From Myxococcales bacterium (lineage in GTDB: Bacteria; Myxococcota; Myxococcia; Myxococcales; Anaeromyxobacteraceae), in the NCBI GenBank assembly GCA_021806645.1, contig JAJZQX010000008.1, positions 1 to 64,000 of the forward strand: a stretch of 64,000 nucleotides of DNA, given 5' to 3'. Of this stretch, positions 56,805 to 64,000 are shown in pieces (positions within the stretch are counted from its first letter, which is position 1; each line of letters opens with the position of its first letter). The notes beneath the pieces are model-generated. The model was given only the letters and a program-made list of their open reading frames with translations. It did no database searches and was not told the origin of the DNA. The position numbers and the translations under genes were made by a program.

Positions 56805-57451
56805 AGATCGAGTCGCTCGACATCTCCATCAAGTCGGTCCGCATCCTCCGCGGCGTCTCGCTGCTGCTGGCCCCGGGGCAGCTGGCGGGGCTGATCGGAC
56901 GGAACGGGGCGGGCAAGACCACCCTGATGCGCGCCATCATCGGGGCGCTCCCGGCCTCGGCGGGGACCATCGCCTTCGAAGGACTCCCGCTGGCCCAGGT
57001 GCCCTCGCACCAGCGCGCCCGCCTCGGCATCGGCTACATGCCGGAGGACCGCCGGATCATCCCCCAGCTCACCGTGGAGGAGAACATCCTCCTGCCGGCC
57101 TGGGCCTCGGGCGCGCCCGGCGCGGCCGAGCGGCTGGCCCGCATCTACCGGCTCGTCCCCGAGGTGGCCGCGCTCAGGGAGCGCAAGGGGCTGCAGCTCT
57201 CCGGTGGGCAGCAGAAGCTGGCGGCCCTGGCCCGGGCCTTCATGAGCGGGACCAAGCTGCTGCTCCTCGACGAGCCCTTCGAGGGCGTGGCCCCGGTGCT
57301 GGCCCAGCGGCTGGCCGAGGTGGTCGGCCAGCTCCGCAGCGAGGGGATCTCGGTCCTGCTCTCGGAGTCGGACCTGTCCCACTCGCGGAAGCTGCTCGAC
57401 TTGGTCTTCCGCATCGATCGCGGGCAGGTGAGCGCCCCGGCCCCGGCCTGA
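56798..57451 (+). CDS. livF: LivF-type ABC ATPase
   Basis: A 217-residue ATPase. Walker A is GRNGAGKTT, the signature LQLSGGQQKLAALARA, Walker B LLLLDEPFEGVAP. The PEDRRIIPQLTVEENI stretch is typical of LivF. It is shorter than average (about 235) but all motifs are there. With LivG it powers the LivHM pore. Confidence 0.94.
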   Translation: MLKIESLDISIKSVRILRGVSLLLAPGQLAGLIGRNGAGKTTLMRAIIGALPASAGTIAFEGLPLAQVPSHQRARLGIGYMPEDRRIIPQLTVEENILLPAWASGAPGAAERLARIYRLVPEVAALRERKGLQLSGGQQKLAALARAFMSGTKLLLLDEPFEGVAPVLAQRLAEVVGQLRSEGISVLLSESDLSHSRKLLDLVFRIDRGQVSAPAPA

Positions 57452-57472
57452 CCCCGTGAAGGAGAGATCCAG

Positions 57473-58612
57473 ATGAAGACCACCGCCGCCGTGCTGCGGG
57501 CCGTCACCGGCGCCCGCCCCTACACCGACTCGAAGCCGCTGCGGCTCGAGGAGGTTGAGCTGGGCGCCCCCCGGGCCGGGGAGCTGCTCATCCGGGTGGA
57601 GGCGGCCAGCGTCTGCCACTCCGACGTCTCGGTGGTGGACGGCTCCCGCGTCCGGCCCCTGCCCATGGCGCTGGGCCACGAGGCCGCCGGCGTGGTCGAG
57701 GAGGTGGGGCCCGGCGTGCGCGACGTCAAGCCGGGCGATCACGTGGTGCTCACCTTCGTGCCGAGCTGTGGGACCTGCCCGGAGTGCTCGTCGGGGCGGC
57801 CCGCGCTCTGCACGCCGGGGGCGGCCGCCAACGGCGCCGGGACGCTGCTCCACGGTCCCTCCCTGCTCCGCGATGGTGGTGGGCAGGTGATCCACCACCA
57901 CCTCGGCATCTCCGGCTTCGCGCGCCACGCGGTGGTGGCGCGCGAGTCGGCGGTGGTCATCCCGGCCGACGTGCCGCTGCAGACGGCGGCGCTCTTCGGC
58001 TGCGCGGTCCTGACCGGCGCCGGCGCGGTGCTCAACACCGCCGCGGTCCGGCCGGGCCAGTCGGTGGCGGTCTTCGGCCTGGGCGGCGTCGGGCTCGCCT
58101 CGGTGATGGCCGCCAACGTGGCGGGCGCGGTGACCATCGTGGCGGTGGACCCGGTGGAGGCCAAGCGGCGCCTGGCCCTGGAACTCGGCGCCACCCACGC
58201 CTTCGCGCCGGAGGAGGCGGAGTCCGCGGTGAGGGACCTGACCGGCGGCGGGGCCGAGGTCAGCTTCGAGGCGGCGGGTGTGCCGGCGGTGCTCGAGGCC
58301 GCCTTCCGGGCGACGCGCCGCGGGGGTACCACGGTGGCCATGGGGCTGCCGCACCCGTCGCGGACCCTGACCTTGCCGGCCCTGGCCTTCGCCGGGCTCG
58401 GCCAGTCCCTGGTCGGCTCGTACATGGGGTCTTCCTCACCGCAGCGGGACATCCCGCGCTACCTCGCCCTCTGGAAGAAGGGGCGCCTGCCGGTGGACCG
58501 GCTCCAGAGCGCGGCCTTGCCGCTTGACCGGATCAACGAGGCGTTCGAGGCTCTGGCGGCGGGAGCGGCGGTGCGCCAGGTCCTCCTGCCCTGGGCTGGA
58601 CCCCGGCGCTGA
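57473..58612 (+). CDS. Zinc-dependent alcohol dehydrogenase
   Basis: A 379-residue MDR-family NAD(P)-dependent dehydrogenase. Catalytic zinc ligands are Cys48 (SVCHSDVS) and His69-Glu70 (LGHEAAG). Structural zinc ligands are Cys99, Cys102, Cys105 and Cys113. The nucleotide-binding motif is FGLGGVGLASV (about 205). The layout resembles class III-like/aryl or benzyl alcohol dehydrogenases. It starts 21 bp after livF, with GGAGAG before the ATG, so it belongs to the same sigma-54 unit and probably oxidises the imported compound or a product of it. Confidence 0.93.
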   Translation: MKTTAAVLRAVTGARPYTDSKPLRLEEVELGAPRAGELLIRVEAASVCHSDVSVVDGSRVRPLPMALGHEAAGVVEEVGPGVRDVKPGDHVVLTFVPSCGTCPECSSGRPALCTPGAAANGAGTLLHGPSLLRDGGGQVIHHHLGISGFARHAVVARESAVVIPADVPLQTAALFGCAVLTGAGAVLNTAAVRPGQSVAVFGLGGVGLASVMAANVAGAVTIVAVDPVEAKRRLALELGATHAFAPEEAESAVRDLTGGGAEVSFEAAGVPAVLEAAFRATRRGGTTVAMGLPHPSRTLTLPALAFAGLGQSLVGSYMGSSSPQRDIPRYLALWKKGRLPVDRLQSAALPLDRINEAFEALAAGAAVRQVLLPWAGPRR

Positions 58613-58649
58613 CCAGCCCGCCCGTCAACGACCCGAAGAGGAGACCACC

Positions 58650-60014
58650 ATGGCCATCGAGACCCTGAATCCCGCCACCGGCGAGTTGCTCAAGAGCTTC
58701 CCCGAGACGGAGCCGGCCGAGGTGGACCGGATCCTCTCGGCCGCCGTCGCGGCCCAGCGGGCCTGGGCCCGCCAGCCCTTCGCCGAGCGTGCCGTGCCCA
58801 TGCGCAAGGTGGCCCGGCTGCTGCGGGAGCGGGCCCAGGAGTACGGGCGGCTCATGGCGGTGGAGATGGGGAAGCCGCTCAAGGACGGCGCCGCCGAGGT
58901 GACCAAGTGCGGCTGGGTCTGCGAGTACTACGCCGAGCAGGCCGAGCAGCACCTGGCCCCGCGCCCGGAGGCGAGCGACGCCGGCCGGAGCTACGTCCGC
59001 TACGACCCGCTCGGCGTGGTCCTGGCGGTGATGCCCTGGAACTTCCCCTTCTGGCAGGTCTTCCGCTTCATCGCCCCGCACCTCATGGCCGGTAACGGCG
59101 GCCTCCTCAAGCACGCCTCCAACGTGCCGCAGTGCGCGCTGGCCATCGAGCAGGTGATGCACGACGCCGGCTTCCCCACGGCGCTCTTCCGCACCCTGCT
59201 CATCGGTTCCAGCCGGGTGCGCCCCCTCATCCTCGACGATCGGATCGCGGCGGTCACCATCACCGGCAGCGAGCCGGCCGGAAGGCAGGTGGCGGCCGCC
59301 GCGGGCGAGGCGCTCAAGCCCTCGGTGATGGAGCTGGGCGGCTCCGACCCCTTCATCGTGCTGGCCGACGCCGACCTGGACGCGGCCGCCAGGACCGGGG
59401 CGCTGGCGCGGACCATGAACGCCGGCCAGAGCTGCATCTGCGCCAAGCGCTTCATCGTGGAGGCCCCGGTCCACGACGCCTTCCTGGCGAAGCTCACCGC
59501 GGCCATGAAGGCGGTGCGGGTGGGCGATCCCACCGAGGCCACCACCGACATCGGCCCGCAGGCGCGGCGCGAGCTGCGCGACGAGCTCCACCAGCAGGTG
59601 ACGCAGGCCATCGCCGAGGGGGCCCGGCCCGTGCTCGGCTGCCAGGTCCCGGCCGGCCCGGGCGCCTTCTACCCGGCCAGCGTGCTGGCCGAGGTGAAGC
59701 CGGGGACGCTGGCGGCGCGCGAGGAGCTCTTCGGTCCGGTGGCGGTGGTGATGAAGGCCCGGGACGCCGACGAGGCGGTGGCCATCGCCAACGACTCCCG
59801 CTTCGGCCTGGGCGCCTCGCTCTGGACCGGGAGCCCGGCCGAGATCGAGCGGCTGGTGCCGCGCATCGAGGCCGGCGCCGTCTTCGTGAACGGGATGGTG
59901 AAGAGCGACCCCCGGCTCCCCTTCGGCGGCGTGAAGTGCTCCGGGTACGGCCGTGAGCTGGGGCTGGAGGGGATCCGGGCCTTCGTCAACGTCAAGACGG
60001 TCTGGGTGAAGTAG
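58650..60014 (+). CDS. NAD(P)-dependent aldehyde dehydrogenase (succinate-semialdehyde type)
   Basis: A 454-residue ALDH. General base Glu228 is in MELGGSDPFIV, nucleophile Cys262 in NAGQSCICAKRF, and the PWNFPFWQVFRF and EELFGPVAVV motifs are normal. The short length and the start IETLNPATGEL match the succinate-semialdehyde dehydrogenase-like branch (Sad/GabD group). GAGGAG precedes the ATG. Last gene of the operon; with the preceding alcohol dehydrogenase it forms an alcohol-to-acid oxidation pair. Confidence 0.93.
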   Translation: MAIETLNPATGELLKSFPETEPAEVDRILSAAVAAQRAWARQPFAERAVPMRKVARLLRERAQEYGRLMAVEMGKPLKDGAAEVTKCGWVCEYYAEQAEQHLAPRPEASDAGRSYVRYDPLGVVLAVMPWNFPFWQVFRFIAPHLMAGNGGLLKHASNVPQCALAIEQVMHDAGFPTALFRTLLIGSSRVRPLILDDRIAAVTITGSEPAGRQVAAAAGEALKPSVMELGGSDPFIVLADADLDAAARTGALARTMNAGQSCICAKRFIVEAPVHDAFLAKLTAAMKAVRVGDPTEATTDIGPQARRELRDELHQQVTQAIAEGARPVLGCQVPAGPGAFYPASVLAEVKPGTLAAREELFGPVAVVMKARDADEAVAIANDSRFGLGASLWTGSPAEIERLVPRIEAGAVFVNGMVKSDPRLPFGGVKCSGYGRELGLEGIRAFVNVKTVWVK

Positions 60015-60028
60015 GGGAGGGCGACGAG

Positions 60029-60060
60029 AAAAGGCCCGCGGGGACGAATCCCCGCGGGCC
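60029..60060 (-). terminator. Strong intrinsic terminator shared by convergent units
   Basis: GGCCCGCGGGGA-CGAA-TCCCCGCGGGCC (60033-60060) is a perfect 12-bp stem with a four-base loop. On the minus strand it is followed by TTTTCTCG, making a classical Rho-independent terminator for the large lipoprotein gene. It also follows the aldehyde dehydrogenase stop by 18 bp on the plus strand. Confidence 0.9.
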
Positions 60061-60113
60061 GAACTTCCAGGCTGCGACTGCTCCCCGCGGTCACCCGCGG
60101 GACACGTCCGTTC

Positions 60114-63100
60114 CTACTGGATGACGGTCGTGGGCTCCATCTTGTTGGTCGTGTACTTGTTGGCCGGGGTGACCGCCGAGGCCGACTCCCAGACGTAGCC
60201 GGAGTTGTAGAGCTGGAGGGCGGTACCGGTCGGGACCGACACCACGTGCACCACGTAGAACGCCGTGTTGGGCCTCAGGACCAGGGTCGGAGTGAAGGTG
60301 ATGGTCTCCAGGCCCGGGGTGGTGTCATCCATGGTGTAGTCGGTGCCCTCGGTCAGGCGGACGGCGGTGGGGCTGGCGGTATCCGACACCACCATGCCGG
60401 TGATCGGATCGGTGACCGGCTTGGAGTCGAAGTAGACCCTGGTCGAGACCACCCGGAAGTCGCCCGCGGTCACCGGGACGGTCGGGCTGGCCATGCCGAA
60501 GCTGTAGGTCAGCTTGTTGTCGCCGACCCCCTCGTTGGAGAGCGCCTCGACGAAGAGGACCGAGAAGTAGGTGGTGCTGCCACCCACGTTGACCGGATCG
60601 TTGGAGTCGACGAGTTGCGTCTGCAGGGCCGAGAAGGCCGGCACGGTGACGCAGGCGTTGGCGTTCTGCGTGGCGGCGTTGCTGCTGGTGACGGTGGCCG
60701 TGTCGCAGTAGCTGCCGGCCACGGCACCGATCGGGATGCGGCTCACCACCGTGAAGGTCAGGCTCTCACCAGCCCTGATGTCGACCGTGTTGGCGGTGAC
60801 GGTGTTGATGGCCAGCGTGCCGCTCGCGCCGTTCAGGCTCGAGCTCACGTAGGTGACCCGGATGTTGGCCGCCGGGTTGAAGCCGATCAGGTCGCTGATG
60901 ACGACGCTCCTGGCCGTGGCCGCTCCGGTGTTCTTCACCACGATGGTCGAGGTGTAGGTGGCGCTCGGGATCACCGTGGTCGGGGCGTTGACCTTGGTGA
61001 TGGTCAGGCTGGGCGTGGCCACGGTGAGGCAGGCGTGATCGACGCCGACGCCGATGGTGGCGCCCACCGCCGTGACGGTGGCGGTGTCGCAGTAGGTGCC
61101 GTCCGCCGAGCCCACCACCGTGAAGAGCATGGTCGTGGAGGCGCCCGCCAGGATGTTGCCGGCCGCGAAGCTGTAGCCGGTGCCGGCGGCGTCGATGACG
61201 CCCTGGGAGAGGCCGGAGAGGCGGTAGTTCGCCGAGGCGGTGTCGAGCACGTCGGTTACCAGGACGTTGCTGGCCGCCGCGGAGCCGCTGTTGATGACGC
61301 GAACCCGCAGCTTGGCCGGCACGTTGGCCGCCACCGTCAGCGCCTTGCCGAGGCTGGTGGTGTTGTCCATGGCGACGAAGTCCTTGACCAGCGACAGGTT
61401 CGACTCGATGGCCGTGAAGCAGGCCCGCGCCGTGAGGTCGACCGGGTTGCTGGTCGAGGTGCCGACGTGGACCGCGTTGACCTGGGCCTCGTTGCAGTAG
61501 GTCCCGGGCGCGTCGACGGTGGCCGTGAAGGTCAAGGTCTTGACGTTGGGCGCGCCGGCGCCGACCGGAGCGGCGCCGCAGCCCACCGGGATGGTGACCG
61601 CGTTGTTGTCCAGGGTGACCGCGCCGGTCCGAGCCAGCGCCCGGCCGGCGAGGCTGGCGCCGGTGTTCAGCGTGACCGACGACTGGGCCAGGATGCTCCC
61701 GACGAAGGCGCTGCCGGCGCCGATGGTGGCCGAGGTCCCGACCCGCCAGTAGACGTTGCAGATGCTGGCGCCGTTGATCAGGCTGACGGAGGCACCGGCG
61801 GCGGTGGTCAGCGTGCTGCCGATGTTGAAGACGAACTCCGCGGTCGGATCGCCCTCGGCGTCAAGCACCAGTGGCCCGGTCAGGTCCGCCGAGGAGGAGT
61901 ATGAGTAGACGCCCTTGGTGAGCACGCCGTCGGAGAGCGCCGTGTTGACCGGGTGCGTGTCCGGCCTGGCCGCCAGATCGGCGTAGGCGGTCGTGACGGC
62001 GGCCTGCGCGGCCACCATGACCGCGTCGTTGTTGTGGATGGTCCCGTTCAGCACGATGCCGGGCGGGAAGCCGTCCACCGCCGAGCCGGCGCTGACGCCG
62101 ACCTGGCCGCTCACCACGCTCGAGCCGGTGTTGGTCACGGTGGCGTTGGCGAGGATGGCCACGTCCTGGGCGCTGCCGAGGAGCTGCGCGGTCGGAGGCG
62201 GGGGCGGGGTGGAGGCCGAAGGGAGCGGGAAGGAGTAGGTGAAGCCGTCCCCGACCTGCGTGACGCCCGCGGGCAGCGGGCCGAGCGTGTAGTTCGCCCC
62301 GGGGCCGGAGGCCAGGATGTCGCCCAGATCGACGCTGGTGGCGTCACCCAGGCCGGTGTTGGTGACGGTGACGGTCCAGGTGGCGGTGGCGGTCCCGCCG
62401 GCCATGGTCACCAGGCCGGGCTTGACCGACTTGGTGATCTCGATGGTGGGCGCGGGCGCGAAGTGCTTGTAGAGGATCTGCTTGCCGATCTCCTCGCCGT
62501 TGATGGTCGCGACCGCGACGATGCGGCCCTCGGCCAGCTTGTCCGGCGAGAAGAGCGTGACCCAGGTGAGGCCATCGGCGAAGGGGGTGGTGATCCCGGT
62601 CACGTTGTAGAGCGGGTACTGGCTGGTCACGAACGGGAAGCGCTCGCCAGTCAGGTGTGAGTTGTTGGTGCGGGTGTCGGCCTGGTCGTCGAAGACGCCG
62701 TACCCGAGCGCGACCCGGTTGTCGTCGGAGGTGCCGAACTGCATGCTGTTGAGCCGGCCGGCCCACCACTGGTCGATCTCCCAGCGGACGTCGGCGCCGA
62801 TGACGGGGTGAACGATCCCGGCGGCGTCCATGAAGCCGACCCAGGCCACGCCCAGGTTCTGGCTGAAGCTCGGGGCGGTCTCGTTCTGCTCCCGCAGCAG
62901 GGGCAGGCCGGGGTCACCGACGACACCGGAGACGATCCCGGTGGTGCCGATCCCGAGCGGCTCGTCCTGCAGCCAGGCGTAGAAGAAGAGCTTGCCGGCC
63001 TGGATGCTGGTGGCGTCGAGCGGGACCAGGTTGCCCAGGCTGTCGCGGTAGACGGCGCGCGGGGCCTCGACGATGAGCGCCGTCGCCGGGAGGACCAGGG

Positions 63101-63452
63101 AGACGCTGGAGGTCAAGCCGGCCACGATGTTGATCTTCGCGGACGCATCGACGAACCCGGGGGCAGACCCGCTAGCGGTGTACTCGCCCGGCGCCAGATC
63201 GACGATGAGCCGGTCGCCGATGAAGGTCTTGGTGTAGCTCGCCGGGCCGGTCACGATCACCGTGGCCGAAGGCGGATTGACGTTGACGTTGAGGGACCCG
63301 ACGGTGGGTGGGGGCGGTTCAATGGTGGTGGTGGTGGTGGTGTCCTTGCCCGAACAGGCGGAGAGCGCCGCGGCGCAAGCAAGGGCGATGAAGAGCCCAC
63401 CGCTTCGGAGGATGAAAGGAGTGACGCGAGGCCTGCCTGCGTACGGTGTCAT
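60114..63452 (-). CDS. Large DUF11-type surface lipoprotein with embedded ice-binding-like (DUF3494) domain
   Basis: A 1112-residue lipoprotein. Lipobox ALSAC (Cys33), Thr/Pro linker, PEGA-like domain (about 50-130), a region with GTSDDNRVALGYGVFDD (about 140-330), then a DUF11-like repeat (ITKSVKPGLVTMAGG). Residues about 419-621 match the ice-binding DUF3494 family: ILANATVTNTGSSVVSGQVG, EFVFNIGSTLTTAAGASVSL, NVYWRVGTSATIGAGSAFVG and SILAQSSVTLNTGASLAGRA. Further DUF11-like Ig repeats (LVKDFVAMDN, ITKVNAPTT) follow to the end. It looks like an extended adhesin or surface filament. GGAGA precedes the ATG. The leader starts at a predicted sigma-54 promoter about 30 nt upstream. Confidence 0.85.
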   Translation of the reverse strand: MTPYAGRPRVTPFILRSGGLFIALACAAALSACSGKDTTTTTTIEPPPPTVGSLNVNVNPPSATVIVTGPASYTKTFIGDRLIVDLAPGEYTASGSAPGFVDASAKINIVAGLTSSVSLVLPATALIVEAPRAVYRDSLGNLVPLDATSIQAGKLFFYAWLQDEPLGIGTTGIVSGVVGDPGLPLLREQNETAPSFSQNLGVAWVGFMDAAGIVHPVIGADVRWEIDQWWAGRLNSMQFGTSDDNRVALGYGVFDDQADTRTNNSHLTGERFPFVTSQYPLYNVTGITTPFADGLTWVTLFSPDKLAEGRIVAVATINGEEIGKQILYKHFAPAPTIEITKSVKPGLVTMAGGTATATWTVTVTNTGLGDATSVDLGDILASGPGANYTLGPLPAGVTQVGDGFTYSFPLPSASTPPPPPTAQLLGSAQDVAILANATVTNTGSSVVSGQVGVSAGSAVDGFPPGIVLNGTIHNNDAVMVAAQAAVTTAYADLAARPDTHPVNTALSDGVLTKGVYSYSSSADLTGPLVLDAEGDPTAEFVFNIGSTLTTAAGASVSLINGASICNVYWRVGTSATIGAGSAFVGSILAQSSVTLNTGASLAGRALARTGAVTLDNNAVTIPVGCGAAPVGAGAPNVKTLTFTATVDAPGTYCNEAQVNAVHVGTSTSNPVDLTARACFTAIESNLSLVKDFVAMDNTTSLGKALTVAANVPAKLRVRVINSGSAAASNVLVTDVLDTASANYRLSGLSQGVIDAAGTGYSFAAGNILAGASTTMLFTVVGSADGTYCDTATVTAVGATIGVGVDHACLTVATPSLTITKVNAPTTVIPSATYTSTIVVKNTGAATARSVVISDLIGFNPAANIRVTYVSSSLNGASGTLAINTVTANTVDIRAGESLTFTVVSRIPIGAVAGSYCDTATVTSSNAATQNANACVTVPAFSALQTQLVDSNDPVNVGGSTTYFSVLFVEALSNEGVGDNKLTYSFGMASPTVPVTAGDFRVVSTRVYFDSKPVTDPITGMVVSDTASPTAVRLTEGTDYTMDDTTPGLETITFTPTLVLRPNTAFYVVHVVSVPTGTALQLYNSGYVWESASAVTPANKYTTNKMEPTTVIQ

Positions 63453-63492
63453 TGGGTCGTTCTCCAAGTGGAAGGAGTTGCACCCGCGGTAA

Positions 63493-63508
63493 TGCACACC
63501 TCGGGCCA
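63493..63508 (-). promoter_or_regulatory. Sigma-54 promoter of the large surface lipoprotein
   Basis: On the minus strand TGGCCCGAGGTGTGCA departs from TGGCACG-N4-TTGCW at two bases only, with GG/GC spacing right. The start of transcription would be near 63482. Confidence 0.72.
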
Positions 63509-63582
63509 GTGGCGCGGCGGCCCGAAACGCAGCCAAATGTCCAATCTGGCTGCTTCGACGATCGGACTCGGCGGCTCGGCCG

Positions 63583-63604
63583 AGAACGCGAACGTTCGCT
63601 GTCG
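63583..63604 (-). promoter_or_regulatory. GAACGTTC dyad upstream of the surface lipoprotein promoter
   Basis: GAACGCGAACGTTCGCTGTCG holds the same GCGAACGTTCG core found beside the FHA activator gene, centred about 111 bp upstream of the predicted sigma-54 start. The remainder of the gap up to 63848 holds hairpins but no gene that I can support. Confidence 0.6.
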
Positions 63605-63797
63605 GACACTTCGAACCGGGAGCCGCGCGCGCGGGCTCGGCGCGGCTCGCTCGGGCCCACTCGAAGAAGGCGCCCCGATCACGGTGGCTGATCGGAGGAC
63701 CGGGCCGCCTCGGGCGTGGCCCGGCACGCTCGACCAGGGGGCCCAGCATGGGACGGGAACGCCCCATGAGCGCGGGCCCCGGGCCCTTCAAGACAGA

Positions 63798-63827
63798 AGG
63801 CCCGACCGCCGGCGCGATCGGGCCCTC
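63798..63827 (-). terminator. Terminator hairpin after the partial nuoN-like gene
   Basis: GGCCCGA-N12-TCGGGCC forms a perfect 7-bp stem, followed on the minus strand by TTCTGTCTT, about 20 bp beyond the stop of the gene at the right edge. Confidence 0.6.
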
Positions 63828-63848
63828 GAAGACGCGTGGCGGGCCGCG

Positions 63849-64000
63849 CTACCCCTTGAACATGTGCAGCGAGGCGACGGTCCAGTCGACCATGGGCGTC
63901 CACCAGAGGCCGAACACCAGCACCGCCACCGCCGAGGCCGACAGCAGCAGCTGGTACATGAGCGGCGTGGCCGGGGCCTGGCGGGGCTCGGCGTAGGGCA
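63849..64000 (-). CDS. nuoN: C-terminal end of a respiratory complex I subunit, probably NuoN (5' part outside window)
   Basis: About 50 C-terminal residues are visible: PYAEPRQAPATPLMYQLLLS, one hydrophobic segment (AVAVLVFGLWWTPM), then VDWTVASLHMFKG and a TAG stop. A last membrane helix preceded by a YxEP-type loop and followed by a short tail fits the end of NADH-quinone oxidoreductase subunit N. NuoL, NuoM or an Mrp antiporter subunit would also be possible. The fragment is too short for certainty. Confidence 0.5.
   Translation of the reverse strand, partial: PYAEPRQAPATPLMYQLLLSASAVAVLVFGLWWTPMVDWTVASLHMFKG

Overview
The window is very GC-rich DNA with dense coding and little spacer. 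The gene content points to a myxobacterium, most likely Anaeromyxobacter or a close relative. That placement is an inference from several signs: a MYXO-CTERM-type sorting signal beside a CPBP-type intramembrane protease, an ECF sigma factor coupled to a Ser/Thr kinase, sigma-54 activators including one with an FHA domain, a MopE-like metal-binding repeat protein, and many secreted lipoproteins. I found no mobile element, CRISPR array, rRNA or tRNA gene.

Left part (1-9300, minus strand). An FHA-domain sigma-54 activator (7562-8881) is followed by a long same-strand run: outer-membrane protein, CsbD, BON lipoprotein, MlaE (with STAS), MlaF, MlaD, PqiC-like lipoprotein. A good -24/-12 promoter and an upstream dyad precede the run. 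Beyond it lie an ECF sigma factor and a Ser/Thr kinase cut by the window edge. The same dyad lies twice upstream of the activator, and once more 55 kb away in front of a large surface lipoprotein, again about 110 bp upstream of a -24/-12 promoter. I read this as a small envelope regulon.

9300-29300. An acyl-CoA ligase is divergent from an aminotransferase. A lipoprotein clostripain-type protease is followed by a Cys-rich lipoprotein. Then comes a three-gene lipid-degradation set (S45 acylase, Pla-1/cef-type lipase, FadL-like porin), an NAD-glutamate dehydrogenase of the 115-kDa class, a GDT1-type cation exporter, a barrel protein, gltX and a single-domain response regulator.

29300-41700. A 1813-residue gene reads as two secreted proteins joined in frame. 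The first ends in a MYXO-CTERM signal and the second starts with a lipoprotein signal, with no stop or start codon between. A CPBP protease, a candidate processing enzyme, is divergent from it. Then follow a dGTPase-like gene, an Hsp70/J-protein/CvpA set, a deoxyhypusine-synthase-like enzyme and an Fe-S type Rrf2 regulator.

41700-48200. This part holds a PHP phosphatase, a small DUF1003/pirin/lmo0937 stress-type operon, a di-iron acyl-ACP desaturase-like protein, a PKD/beta-propeller lipoprotein and a barrel protein.

48200-60060. A histidine kinase, an NtrC-type regulator and a first substrate-binding protein are translationally linked. They precede a near-consensus sigma-54 promoter that carries two dyads upstream. 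That promoter drives a second binding protein, LivHMGF, an alcohol dehydrogenase and an aldehyde dehydrogenase: a regulated uptake and oxidation pathway for an unknown small substrate. A strong terminator closes the region.

60100-64000. A large DUF11-type surface lipoprotein with an embedded ice-binding-like DUF3494 domain, then the 3' end of what is probably nuoN.
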